Origin: Sambucus nigra
Taxonomy: Eukaryota > Streptophyta > Magnoliopsida > Dipsacales > Adoxaceae
Direction: 5' to 3'
DNA: 64,000 nt
Assembly: GCA_949130495.1 (NCBI GenBank)
Contig: OX422208.1
Span: forward strand, 637,410,523-637,474,522
A program made the translations under genes and the position numbers. This document shows positions 37,050 through 48,273 of the stretch, one piece after another. Within the stretch, counting starts at the first letter, position 1. Every line of letters starts with the position of its first letter. The notes under the pieces are model-generated. The model saw nothing but the letters and a program-made list of their open reading frames with translations. It did not search any database and was not told the DNA's origin.

Positions 37050-37968
37050 TGATGATGCTGAAATTTAGCACCACTGGATAAGTGATGATGAGCTCAAACA
37101 ATAGTAACCATGGCAACCATAGAGATGTAAGTGTATAAGTGTGTAGAAGGAGATGAGTATAAGAGGAATAAGACAATGATGTATAGTGGTTTAGCCAATT
37201 AGGCCTACATCCACTGTGAGTGTGTGATCCACTAAGTATGGGCACTAATGGCCTTGGATACAATGCACATAAGCTCACTTTCTCTCTCTACTGTGTGTAC
37301 AAGCAGAGTTTTTGCTAGGGTTACAATTATCGATCGATCACCTGTAGGGTTTTAGGTGACAAGTATATATAGGTCTTGGGGGTGTAATGTACCCCCAAAG
37401 TATGCATGCTGCATGTGGATGATGATCTAGCCAATCCCCTGTTGACACCTGTAGATGCCAAATAATGACATAATATTCCCTCACGTGAGGGTGTGATTTT
37501 GTTATAACGATCTCCCATGTGCCATGTGATCCTCACGCGCACTGTTCCACGCGTCTCCCAAACCACGCGCTGTGATGATGTCACCCTCGGCCTTTGATAT
37601 GAGGTCGAGGGAAAAGTTCCTTCCAGCAATGAGTCTGGCCTAATTTGGGCCTCATACTGTCGTACCCTTGGGGGGTCGTCCGGAGCCTGATGTAAGGTCG
37701 GCCACCTAAGGGGCCATCCGGATCCTGATGAAGGGTCGGCCCCCTGAGGGGTCGTCCGGAACCTGATGAAGGGTCAACCCCCTGAGGGGTCGTCCGGAGC
37801 CTGATGAAGGGTCGCCCCCCTGAGGGGTCATTCAGAGCCTGATGAAGGGTTGGCCCTCCTGAGGGGTCGTCCGGAGCCTGATGAAGGTTCGGCCCCCTGA
37901 GGGGTCGTCTGGGCCTTATGAGGCGCAGGGCGCCCTCGGCATGGCCGAGGGTATATATGGGTATATCA
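37050..37968 (-). repeat. Tat element 3' LTR (919 bp)
   Basis: On the plus strand runs TGATGATGCTG...GGTATATCA; pairs with 47960-48959. Contains a 38-bp minisatellite (about 37665-37915) and a minus-strand TATA-like TATATATA at 37364-37371. Confidence 0.93.
37665..37915. repeat. 38-bp minisatellite in Tat 3' LTR
   Basis: About six to seven units of GAGGGGTCGTCCGGAGCCTG + ATGAAGGGTCGGCCCCCT, period 38 (for example TGAGGGG at 37745 and 37783). Confidence 0.85.
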
Positions 37969-38007
37969 ATCACCCCTTAGCCCTTAGCCCTTAGCCCTTA
38001 GCCCTAG
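37969..38007 (-). repeat. Tat polypurine tract with CTAAGGG repeats
   Basis: On the minus strand, four consecutive CTAAGGG heptamers (37974-38001) lead into the purine tract AAGGGGTGAT that touches the 3' LTR. This looks like a multiplied PPT rather than telomeric DNA (CCCTAAA in most plants). Confidence 0.75.
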
Positions 38008-38234
38008 ATGATGGTGAGATGGCTGAGGGATAATTTTCCTTTTGAGACTAAGTGTATGGTCTGTTTGATGAGTGACACCTATCAAGCTGATGTGACAGCT
38101 GTCAAATTTTTATCCAATGTCGTTCTAGTTTTCAAGGCGCGATGGCTGCATGCTGCTTGGGGCTTTGTGCCCTTATGATGTCCTCCTCATGGGCTGTGCT
38201 TTGGCTTGGGTAATGGTCCCACTCATTACAAAGG

Positions 38235-38242
38235 TATATAAG
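38235..38242 (+). promoter_or_regulatory. TATA box for the antisense gene of the Tat element
   Basis: TATATAAG on the plus strand, followed about 50 bp later by a CT-rich initiator-like leader (TCTTCTCCTTCTTC near 38264) and, at 38375, a splice-donor-like CAG|GTAAT. It faces the extra ORF beginning near 38838. Predicted from sequence only. Confidence 0.5.
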
Positions 38243-38837
38243 CAATTTTTGAAACCGTTCATTCTCTTCTCCTTCTTCGCGCCCAAGCTCTCTCTCTCTA
38301 GATTTCCAACAGACAAACCTCCATTCCTGCAAATTTCAACATTTTGAGTTTGGTAGTCTCGCTCTTCCCTCTCAGGTAATCCCTCTGCCCTAGCGTCCTC
38401 TTTTCCTTAATTTCTTGCTTGCTTTCTTATTTTAGGCTTGTAGGGTAGGATTTTCCTTAGGGTGTTTCATAACTTTTCTGGCGTCTTTTCCGGTGACTGG
38501 TTCTTGAATGTTCTTGATTAAAACACTTGGTTTCTTTTGTTTCAATCCAAAAGTCCAGTTTGGTCAATTACAAACTTGTTTGTAGTTAGCTTAGAAATTA
38601 ATCCAAGTGTAGGGTCTCCCCCTCAATGCTTAGGAGGCTTTACAGTTTAGCCGAGGAGTTCCCATCCTTGAGAGGGAACTCTTCATAGAGATTAGGCGAA
38701 TAGAGGAAGAGGAGGAGAGGAGACGAGGGGCCAACCCTAATTGTGTATGACCCATTTTTCCCATTCCTCTTGCCACAATAAGACCCTCTGAGTCTTGCGA
38801 GTCGTCTTGTCATCTAGCCGAGAGTTATTCGAGTTAG

Positions 38838-40967
38838 ATGGATGAGAGAGTGTCGTTGCCAATTGGCGCTGGACCTTCTGGGAGAGGAGAGGCGTCTGAC
38901 CTAAGCCCAGACCGACAGGCCAAGGTTATGGTTACTTTCGAGGTTGTCCCTGTGTCAACTCTATCTCCACATGCCTTCCAGATGGCTTTTCCCTTAGGGC
39001 CTCTGACAGGTGATGAGGCCAAGGCAGAGGGTGAGGGGACTAGGATGATGAGGACACAGATGACCCAGTTGACACATCTCACACCTCGTCTTATATTTCC
39101 TCGGTCAGGGATAGTGACCTCCTTCTGTGGAGGCATGCATATGGTAATCCTCCCACCATATCTATGAGGGTTCCCTCTGAAGAAGAGAGGGTCTTTGAGG
39201 GTGAAGAGGGAGAGATAGCGGTGTACAAACAGATGTTCAAGGTAGGTGTCAGACTCCATTTACATCCTGTTATCGTAGATATTTTATCAGCCCTCGGTGT
39301 TTCCCCCTCTCAACTTCCACCCAACTCTTGGAGGACGATCCTTGGTTATGTCTCCTTGTGGAAAAATGCTTTCACTGATGAGCCCTCGGCTGACATATTC
39401 TTGGCCTGTTACAATATCACCTCCTCGTCCAAAGATCCTGGGTATTATCACCTGGGTGCGAGGAGGTCTGACAAAAAACTTCTCCACGTGGCACAAACCT
39501 CCAACCACGATTGGAAGAAGAGATTCTTCTTTGTCTCCGGAGAATGAGAGTTTTCTGCCGAGGCACAACCTATAGCTGACGGTCTGAGGGTCCCTAGAAG
39601 ATGGTCTAACCATTCAATGAAGGCCAGGTCAGAGCCCGAACTTAGTCTGGAAGAGAAATATATAGTTGAATATCTGAGAGGACGAGGGAGAGGGAGTGAA
39701 CTTCCAAAGTTTTAAGATCTGATGACCCCTCAGTTCCTCAAGGAAGCTGGTCTGAGGGTCGGCCCCCTGACAAAACTATGTGAGTTATATTATTTTTTCC
39801 ATTCTTTACTTTTTTCAAGTGTTTCATCATTGTCTCTGAATTTTTTTGACGTGTCGTCCTACTGGTATATCAGACTATCTCTGGGAAATGACTGCTCCCA
39901 GTTTGTTGTCAGGCTTGGCCAAGAAGAAAGGCAAGGAGCCTCAGCAAGCTCCGAGGAAGACGCAGACCATAGGGCCGACACCTGCTGAGCCGACTGTCGA
40001 CAGACAGAAGAGGAAAGAGCCCAAGGTCCCAGTAGACCCTTGGCCAGGATCAAGGACGAGGGAAAGGGTTGAGGCATCTGAGGGAACCGCCTCTTTTTCT
40101 AGCACGGGGGCCTTCTGGTCCCAGAACTTGGCACTTTTGAAGGCCGAGCCATCATCACTTATCGCAAACTTGAGGGTGGCTAAGGCGTCAATGTTCTCCG
40201 CTCCCTCGGCTGCCGACTACGAATTCTTATCTAAGATGCCTCCGGCGAAGGTGTATGACTACAGTCTGCACGCCCTGGCTCAGGTACTTGTCTTGCTCCA
40301 TTCCCTTAACTGCATTCTTTCACCAACTATTTCCTCGGCTTCTTAACAAGTTCTTTTTCTTATGCAGTTTGTTTGTGCTTTTTCCTCGGCCACCAAGTGG
40401 ATGGCGGAGAATCAGGAGAAATTTCATGAGGCCGAGAGGGCCATCCAACACGAGGCCGATCTGCAAACCGACTTAGAGACTTCAAGGGCTGAGCTAGAGA
40501 GTGCCAAAACTGAACATGCAAGGATTTTGGACGACCTTACGAGGCAGCACGATGAAGACCTGAAGGCCAAAGACTTGCTCATTAAGGAGAAGGATGAAGC
40601 CTTGACCAACCTAGGGATTCAGCACAAGGTCGATCTTGAGGCGGCTGTCAAGAAGGCCGAGGCCGATGATGTGGAGGCCTACAAACTCTCGAATGAGTTT
40701 CAAGTATTCGGCCTTGAATACTTGGAGAGGGGAATTAGGACGGCCTGTCGGTGGGTCGTCTTAAAGTTCGCTGATGTAGTGTCGTCCGTCCGCCCCGCTC
40801 TAGAGGCGGTCCAACTGGACGACCCCTTGATTGCCGAGGCTCTAACCCAGGTGGAATATCAGGTGCATGTCAAGGGTGTCGGCACGTCTGAAGACCAACC
40901 AGTCGTGGTCGTTGAGGAGACCTCTCTTATTGATATTGAGGACCTGCCCTCTGATGTCTCTCCATAG
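38838..40967 (+). pseudogene. Extra ORF of Tat element, opposite to gag-pol (Transposase_28-type, spliced)
   Basis: Protein of unknown function resembling the plant 'putative gypsy type transposon' (Transposase_28) family. Exon 1 (38838-39779) has a small frame change near 39040, then SDLLLWRHAYGNPP and the family core with VYKQMFKVGVRLHLHPVIVD, ILSALGVSPSQLPPNSWR and GYYHLGARR. Intron 1 (39780-39873, GTGAGT...CAG, phase 1) joins exactly to exon 2 (39874-40283: LAKKKGKEP basic stretch, then a Ser/Ala-rich part). Intron 2 (40284-40367, GTACTT...GCAG, phase 0) joins to exon 3 (40368-40967), which encodes about 90 residues of coiled coil (Glu/Lys/Ala-rich heptads) and an acidic tail, ending TAG. 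In-frame stops at 39545 and 39713 break exon 1. Exons 2 and 3 are intact. Confidence 0.8.
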
Positions 40968-41135
40968 GGTGGCTGTTTGTAGCCTATACCCTCTTAATGT
41001 AATTAATATTTTTGTACTCTACTTTGTAGAACACTTTCTAATATTTCATTTATATCATCATCTCTCTTGTTGTCTTCCATATTTGTCTTTTGTATGATTT
41101 GCATTGTGATTTTTTTATATTATCACTAACCCCTC

Positions 41136-41713
41136 CCTCGTCTTTCTTGAGGACCAAGGTTGGGTCGTCCCCTCCATGGGACCTCATTATAGCCGAGGGT
41201 TATAATCACCAAATTACTGGTTTTAAACAAAGTTTTCCCTTGTCTTTCTCGAGGACCATGGTGGGGTCGTCCCCTCCATGGGACCTCATTATAGCCGAGG
41301 GTTATAATCACCAAATTAATGGTTTTAAACAAAGTTTTCCCTCGTCTTTCTTGAGGACCATGGTGGGGTCGTCCCCTCCATGGAACCTCATTATAGTCGA
41401 GGGTTATAATCACCAAATTAATGGTTTTAGACAAATTTTTCCCTCGTCTTTCTTGAGGACCATGGTGGGGTCGTCCCCTCCATGGAACCTCATTATAGCC
41501 GAGGGTTATAATCACCAAATTAATGGTTTTAAACAAAGTTTTCCCTTGTCTTTCTTGAGGGCCATGGTGGGGCCATCCCCTCCATGGGACCTCATTATAG
41601 CCGAGGGTTATAATTACCAAATTAATGGTTTTAAACAAAGTTTTCCCTCATCTTTCTTGAGGACCATGGTGGGGTCATCCCTTCCATGAGACCTCATTAT
41701 AGTCGAGGGTCGT
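41136..41713. repeat. 102-bp tandem repeat, about 5.7 units, inside Tat element
   Basis: GGACCATGGTGGGGTCGTCC recurs at 41151, 41253, 41355 and onward with a 102-bp period. As 102 is a multiple of three, long ORFs stay open on both strands. Located between the ends of gag-pol and the antisense gene. Confidence 0.93.
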
Positions 41714-41850
41714 CCTTCGAAGATGTTTCCATGCGTACTAGAACTGACAAACATAAGATGAGAAAAAACACTGATATTTCTCATTAATTAATCAAGTGTT
41801 CTATCGGAGCAACACCTCTTACAACTATCGTTCGATAAGACTTTACAAAA

Positions 41851-42822
41851 CTACTGATAGTATTTATTCAAATGATCTGCATTCCAAGGGTTGGAAAAGG
41901 GTTCCCCCTCTAGGTTTTCTAGTCTATAGGTCCCAGGGACGACTTCATCGATGACCCTATATGGGCCATGCCAATTGGGATGTAGCTTGTTGGGCTTCTG
42001 CCAAGCCTTTTTGTGGACCAAGTCCCCTACTATAATTGATCTCTTCTTAACTCTCTGATTGTAAAACCTTGCAGTCCTCTACAGGTAGGCAACTTGCCTT
42101 ATCTCGACGTCTTCCCTCCTTTCCTCAATCAGGTCTAAGTCGAGTCTCCTTTCTTCTATATTTCTTTGGGGGTCATACATTTGGAACCTATGAGTGGGAG
42201 ACCCAATCTCGGTGGGGATGATGGCTTCTGATCCTTAAGCTAGCATGAATGAGGTCTCTCCGATAGAGGTCCTCACTGTCGTCCTGTATGCCCACAACAT
42301 GGCATATAACTCCCTAACCCATCTTCCCTTTGCCTCCTCAAGCCTCTTCTTGATTCCATCTAGGATTGTCCTGTTTGTAAATTCTGTTTGCCCATTGGCT
42401 TGAGGTCGGCCTGGGGTAGAGAAGAATTGTTTGATACTCACCCTTTCACAGTACTTCTATAGAGAGGTATTCTTGAACTGAGTCTCGTTATCCGAGATGA
42501 GGGTGTTGGGGAGACCATATCTGCATATGACATTTTTCCAGATGAACTGGAAGGTCTTCTGCTCTGTAATCATGACCATCGATTCGGCCTCTACCCATTT
42601 TGAGAAATAGTCAATCGCTATGATGAGGAACCGATAGTTATTGACTAATCTTGGTAAGGGTCCTACGAGGTCGATCCCACAAACTGCAAATGGCCATAGG
42701 GACGTAATGGAGGTAAGAGGTTGATGGGGTTGGTGAGGGATGGTGGAAAATCTCTGGCATTTATCGTACTTTTTTACATATGTCGCGGCGTCTTTCCCCA
42801 AGGTCGGCCACCAGTACCCTTA
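41851..42822 (-). pseudogene. Tat integrase
   Basis: Minus strand. The zinc region begins in the preceding frame stretch (VHEGSCSSHIGGKSLAKRL) and continues YWWPTLGKDAATYVKKYDKC, where the first cysteine of the expected CxxC pair is Tyr. The core has CGIDLVGPLPRL (first Asp), ISDNETQF (second Asp) and GQTEFTNRTILDGIKKR (Glu). The C-terminal GPY-like part reads HGPYRVIDEVVPGTYRLENL and ends NADHLNKYYQ, stop at 41851. This integrase class has no chromodomain, consistent with Tat. Stops at 42820, 42457, 42235 and about 42090 break the frame, so it is inactive. Confidence 0.9.
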
Positions 42823-43872
42823 GGTGATCAACCTCTTCGCTAAGGATTTGCCCCCAATGTGGCTTGAGCATGATCCTTCGTGCACATCTTGCAAAATGGA
42901 TGGGACCTCAGATGGGTGCACACACCTAAGTAAGGGGAGTAAAAATCCCTTTTTGTACAAGGTGTCCCCAATGACAGCGAACTTTGCAGCCTTGTATCTC
43001 AGCTTCTTCCTTTCTTGCCCTACTTCTAGCATCTCTCCCCCTTTAATGTATCCGATCAGAGGTTCCATCCACGAAGCTTCCTGCGAAACATTTAGGCAAT
43101 TGCTAAGTGTTCCCTCAGCGTCTTCAATAGTTGGACAAAGAAAAATTTCCACTGGGACCGTCCTCCTGATGTCTGTCCTAGTTGTCGAGGCCAACCTAGT
43201 AAGGGCATCAGCTCGACCATTGTCGAGCCTAGGTATCCTCTTTAATTTCACTTCTCTGAAGCCCCTCAATAACGACCTCACCTTCTCAAGGTACCTATCC
43301 ATCCTCTCATCCTTGGCCTCGTAGGCTCCTCGTATCTGATTCACTACTAGCCTTGAATCACTATGAACCAAAATCTGGCCGGCACTAAGAGATCTGGCCA
43401 AGGAGAGGCCTGCTATCAAGGCCTCATATTTAGCCTCGTTGTTGGAGGCCTTAAAGTTGAACCTCAGGGCATACTCAATGTCTGTGCCATCGGGTGTTGA
43501 TACTATTAATCCAGTTCCACTCCGACTTTCGCAAGAGGACCCGTCGATGAAGAGAATCCACACAGTGTGTTCTTCTGAGAAACTTCCCTCGTTGAGTGAC
43601 CCCTGTCTAAAGAGATATCTTCCCTCTTCATTTTCAACCACTTTCCTTCTAGCGGTGTTCGTCTCATCCTTATCTGCAGGTGTTTCGGTGAGCTCACCTT
43701 GTCGGGTATCTATCTTCCCGAGGTTCTCACCCTCAGCTTTATTATATTCCCAAGTAAACTCGGCCACGAAGTCTGCCAATGCTTGCCCCTTAATGGCCGT
43801 CCTAGGCTGATACACTATGTCAAACTCCCTCAGCTCTATAGCCCAGGCCATTAACCTCCCTGATTTTTCAGG
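42823..43872 (-). pseudogene. Tat archaeal-type second RNase H and integrase N-terminus
   Basis: An open stretch of 343 codons starting MAWAIELREFDIVYQPR, the end of the RT-associated RNase H. Then follows an archaeal-type RNase H (RVT_3-like) with its acidic residues in place: ILFIDGSSCESRSGTG (Asp), SNNEAKYEALIAGLSLA (Glu), LVHSDSRLVVNQIRG (Asp) and LDNGRADALTRLAS (Asp). A duplicated RNase H is a known trait of the Tat lineage; it is thought to help remove RNA from RNA-DNA hybrids. The stretch ends with the integrase zinc-binding start. The RNase H itself has no stop, so this is one of the best kept domains in the element. Confidence 0.9.
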
Positions 43873-44968
43873 CTAGTACAAAACCTGCCTAAGGGGAGAG
43901 TCAGTGAGGATGACCATTGTATGGGACTGGAAGTATGGCTTCATCTTTCTCGATGCATGGATCAAGGCATAGGCCAACTTTTCCATCCTTGGATATCTTT
44001 GATCTGCCCCCTGGAGTGCCTTGCTGTTAAAATACACAGGCTTCTGTACTCCGTCTTTGTCTCTCACAATGGCTGCACTGATGGCTAACTCTGAGACGGA
44101 GAGGTATACATAAATTCGCTCACCCTACACGGGTCGTGACAACAGCAAGGGAGACCCCAGGTAATATTTTAATTCCTTGAAGGCCTGATCACACTCTTCA
44201 CTCCATTCAAAGGATTTTCTAAGAATTTTTAAGAATGGTAGACACCTGTCTGTGGCCCTAGATACGAACCTGTTCAATGCAGCAACTCTCCCTGTGAGCC
44301 TCTGAACGTCTTTAATGGACTTGGGGGTCTTCATCTCAACAAGGGCCTTTATCTTTTCAGGATTGGCCTCGATGCCTCTTTGGTTGACAATGAACCCCAA
44401 GAACTTCCCTGCTCCGACCCCGAAGACACACTTGGCGGGGTTAAGCTTCATCTGGTATTTGTCCATCGTATTAAAGGTCCTCTCCAGGTCTGCCACATGA
44501 TCCTCTGCCTTCAAACTCTTAGTCAACATGTCATCTACATAGACCTCCATAGACTTTCCAATTTGGTCTTTGAACATTTTATTTTCGAGGCGCTGGTACA
44601 TTGCCCCCGTATTTTTTAGGCCAAAGGGCATGACCCTATAACAGTATGTCCCCTTGTCAGTAATGAAGGCTGTCTTCTTCGAGTCTTCCGGGTTCATGAA
44701 GATCTGGTTGTACCCTGAATAGGCATCCATGAAGATCATGAGCTCATGGCCTACGGTAGCGTCTACCATCTGGTCAATGGGAGGGAGAGGGAAGCTGTCT
44801 TTGGGACAGTGCTTGTTGAGGTCGGTGAAGTCCACACACATTCTCCACTTTTCGTTGACTTTTGGGATAATGACTGCATTAGACAGCCATTCAGGGTAGA
44901 TGACCTCTCTAATAAACTCAACATCTCCTAGCTTCTTGACCTCATTCCTAATGGCCTCATACTTTTCT
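43873..44968 (-). pseudogene. Tat reverse transcriptase and RT-linked RNase H
   Basis: Minus strand. RT motifs: CVDFTDLNKHCPKDSFPLPP, DQMVDATVGHELMIFMDAYS, GYNQIFM, CYRVMPFGLKNTGAMYQRL, and the catalytic box MEVYVDDML (about 44537-44563), then KCVFGVGAGKFLGFIV and the thumb. The linked RNase H part is weaker (VYFNSKALQGADQRYPRMEK, KPYFQSHTMVILTDSPL). Stops at 44125 and 43873 interrupt it. The frame differs from the protease frame upstream, with the break between 44969 and 44841. Confidence 0.9.
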
Positions 44969-46080
44969 CTAGAGTAAATTCTCCTCTCCCTCTACCACAT
45001 TGAGCTTGTGGCACATGATTTCAGGGTCGATCCCCGGCATATCTACATGACTCCACGCAAAGACGCTTCTTCTTCTCCTCAACAGTTTAATGAGGTCTTC
45101 CTTGATATTGGGCTTCAGAGACTTGCCGACTTGGACGGTTTTTTTAGGGTCATCCTCATCGAGGATGATGGATTCTACCTCTTCCGCGGCCTCTCCTTTC
45201 TTTAGCTTCGTCTCATCCATGGGGTCTAGGGTATCAATATTGTAAGTGGTTGTAGCCCTCTTGTGTGCCTCCCTTTCTTCAACGGAGTTGTAGTAACATT
45301 CTCGTGCTGTCGTCTGGTCTCCCTAAACTTCCCCCACCCCGTAAGGGGTAGGAAACTTAACCATCTGATGGACCGTAGACGGCACAGCTTCAAACCCCTT
45401 GAGGGCCACACGCCCCAGTATGATGCTGTAGGCCGAAAACACATGCTCATCCATCACAAAGAAACTGACCTTCTTGGTAAGCCATCTCGGCCACTCATCC
45501 CCCATCCTGACATCGTCCTCATACACTCCAAGGGGATGATCCTTTTCCCCACTGAACCCAATCAATGGATGATGGTATGGGCTACCACGGCTGAGACCTA
45601 AGGATTTGAAGCACAACCAAAACATTACATCTGCAGAACTGCCCCCGTCGACCAATATCCTCGGCACCTCACACCCGTGCACCCTAGTTGTGATGACGAG
45701 TGGGTCGTCGTGTGGGGCTAGGAGGCCTTTAAAGTCCATTTTCGAGAACCCCACTATCAGAGTGTCCATATCAACCTTCTTCCTCTTTTCTGACTTGACA
45801 TCCAGAGAGGTTGAGTGTACCGTCTTCGTCACTGCCTTGGCCTCAGCCACATGGGCCTTCCTGTCAGCGACCTCAGACCCTCCTCCTGCTAGACCCCCGG
45901 AGATCATTCCCACTCCAAGCGAGATTCTATTAAGCCTCTTGAAAGGGCCTTGGTCATCTCTCGGCGGGAGGTCAGGGTCGTCCTCATCATCATAAGGGTC
46001 GTCTCCTATTTTTTGAGGACCTTCTCTACATGCATCACCTCGCTTTTCTGGGGTCGTCCCCTCGGCCCCTCTTAAAGGCA
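44969..46080 (-). pseudogene. Tat protease and linker
   Basis: Aspartic protease that would cleave the polyprotein. The minus-strand frame 46081-45323 contains PHDDPLVITTRVHGCEVPRI and the catalytic motif ILVDGGSSADVMF (DGGSS in place of DTGSS, common in Tat elements), followed by IGFSGEKDHPLGV and a FFVMDEHVFSAYSIILGR segment. After a stop at 45323 the same frame continues to 44969 as an acidic linker (DPKKTVQVGKSLKPNIKEDL, FAWSHVDMPGIDPEIMCHKL) leading into RT. Otherwise well preserved. Confidence 0.88.
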
Positions 46081-47764
46081 CCTCTGTCGACGTACTTTCT
46101 GAGCTTTCCTTCTTTCAGCATCTTTTCAATCTCATCTTTCAGAGAGAAACATTTTTCTGTCACGTGGCCATGGTCTTGGTGAAATTCACACCACAGGTTC
46201 TTGTTCCTCTTGTTGGGGGATGCCCTTAACTTCTCAGGCCACTTCAGGGATCATTCACTCTTTATCTTATTGAGAATCTGTTCACAGCTGACCGTTAGAG
46301 GGGTGTAACCAGTGAACTTGTCATCAGTAGACCTCTTCTTCCCCTCTTTGTTCTTCTTAGGGTATTTACCCCCACTAGCGCCTCCTTTTTCGTCTTCGTA
46401 TTTTGCGGCCATCGCCTCTTCAATGTTCATCACCTTTCCTGCTGTTGACAACAATTCAGCCATCGTCCTCGGAGGGTCTTCAGCAAGCTTCCATAACAGC
46501 TTACCCTTTTGGAGTCCTCCAATCAGGGCTGTCATAGCTATGCTCTCCTTATAGTCTTCCACCTCCAGCTTCTCTTTATTGAATCTGGCTATGTAGTCCC
46601 TCAGACTCTCGATCTTCCCCTGCTTAACATAGAGCAGGTGGGTGGTCTTCTTCTGTGGCCTCATCCCAAATCAAAAGTTGTGGATGAACCGGTCTGCCAA
46701 CTGCTTAAAGTTTTCAATGGAATTTTTTGGAAGAGACGTGTACCAGACATGTGCAACCCCAGTCAGGGTACCATAGAAGTCACGACACCTCATCTCATCT
46801 GAGATAGAGTATATGTCTGCTCCAGATTGATACATCTCAACATGGTGGACAGGGTTGGTGCTCCCGTCATATCTTGGGGTGACCACAGGTGGCTTGAACT
46901 TTGATGGCGTAGGGAAGTTAACTATCTTCGCCACAAAGGGTGAGCCTATGGTGTATCCCCTCTGAAGAGGGTCGCGGCTTTTCATTATTTCGTCGATCTT
47001 ATCCTCCAGCCACTGGATCGAATCATTCCAAGGCCTCGTAAGGTCAGCTTGGCCAATGTTATCCCCTGCCGCTTCTTTAAGATGGACTGAGGGTTCTGCT
47101 GCGATTGGCCTATATCGGCTGTTTACCTCCCCCTGACCGTCGTCCCATCCTTGGGGTCAGCCCCCATGGGGTCGGCCATTAGCAGCCTCCCTTCTGGACC
47201 TCGCACCACTCCTTGATCTAGAAAATTTTTCCCTCAGGTCATTCACTGAGCCCAGCCTCTCAAAGGCCGATCCCCTGCTCAGGCGATCGAAAGCAGAGCC
47301 TCTCGGGCGATCATCAGGATTTTGCCTTCCACACTTCCCTCTTCTCTCCTGGAGAGGTCGTACGGTATTGTTGGAGACCTCATACGGCTCCCAGCATTCT
47401 ATGGGGGCTTCCTCCCCCTCTAGATCATCGTACCTGTCTTCAGGGCAAGGGTTTCCTTGCCTCCCTGGGGGTCAGCAACATCCCTACGCCGCTGAGGGGG
47501 TGGAAGGTCTTTGCGTGGTGCCTGGGATGGTCCCCTGGCCTCATGCTGTCCTGGACCTGCTGCCGGAGTAATCATCTCAGGTGAGACCCCTGGTGGTCTT
47601 AGCATGTTCTGGCTCAGAGCTGTGAACTTCTCCTGCAAGATCCGGTGGCTCGTTGCCAGAGACTTCAAGGCTGCCTCCACATCAGCCATCTCAGATTGAG
47701 GTGGTAGATGACTGGAACTAGGTCCTCCTCCGTCATCCCGTGGAGGGAGTGGTGGTGGTGGCAT
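46081..47764 (-). pseudogene. Tat gag
   Basis: Starts MPPPPLPPRDDGGG at 47764, a Pro-rich N-terminus typical of Tat gag. After a frame break, the gag core is at 46985-46251: PFVAKIVNFPTPSKFKPPV, PRYDGSTNPVHHVEMYQSGA, CRDFYGTLTGVAHVWYTSLP, FKQLADRFIHNF, an in-frame TGA at 46671, then LYVKQGKIESLRDYIARFNK and TALIGGLQKGKLLWKLAEDP. A zinc-knuckle-like motif WCEFHQDHGHVTEKCFSL follows near 46150-46210 in another frame. Frameshifts near 47000-47420 and 46251 and the TGA make it inactive. In the family Gag forms the particle and packages RNA. Confidence 0.85.
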
Positions 47765-47940
47765 CTATGGTGCCATGTGTTTGAGCTGTGAATAACTGAA
47801 CTGGAAAAAAGACTGGTGAGCTTGAGAACCTTAGTGGGTCTCTTTCAATGGTGAAACATCCCTTCTCAGGGGGAGAACTAGTTCACCACCAGAGTAACCA
47901 GTGAGGTCAAGCTGTACAAAATAAGAGATGTCTTCTCGTT

Positions 47941-47957
47941 CCCACAGACGGCGCCAA
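47941..47957 (-). other. Primer binding site of Tat element
   Basis: Minus strand TGGCGCCGTCTGTGGG, 2 bp inside the 5' LTR; a form common in the Tat/Athila side of gypsy elements. I do not assign the tRNA. Confidence 0.8.
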
Positions 47958-48273
47958 ACTGATGAGGCTGAAATCTAGCACCACCGGATAAGTGATGATG
48001 AGCTCAAACAATAGTAACCATGGCAGCCATAGAGATGTAAGTGTATAAGTGTGTAGAAGGAGATGAGTATAAGAGGAATAAGACAATGATGTATAGTGGT
48101 TCAGCCAATTAGGCCTGCATCCACTGTGAATGTGTGATCCACTAAGTATGGGCACTAATGGCCTTGGATACAATGCACATAAGCTCACTTTCTCTCTCTA
48201 CTGTGTGTACAAGCAGAGTTTTTGCTAGTGTTACAATTATTAATCGATCTCCTGTAGGGTTGTAGGTGACAAG

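Noticed and set aside
37327..37973. Gly/Pro/Ser-rich minus-strand ORFs in the Tat LTRs (also 48142-48899)
   Set aside because: They arise from the 38-bp minisatellite and LTR sequence and lack a plausible gene context.
37974..38007. Interstitial telomere repeat
   Set aside because: The unit is CCCTTAG, not CCCTAAA, only four copies, and it abuts a polypurine tract whose core it shares.
41126..41713. CRISPR-like array
   Set aside because: The units are 102-bp direct tandem repeats without unique spacers, inside a plant retrotransposon.
42824..46802. Several plus-strand ORFs of 60-170 codons in the Tat pol region
   Set aside because: They mirror well-supported minus-strand gag-pol domains and show no domain of their own.
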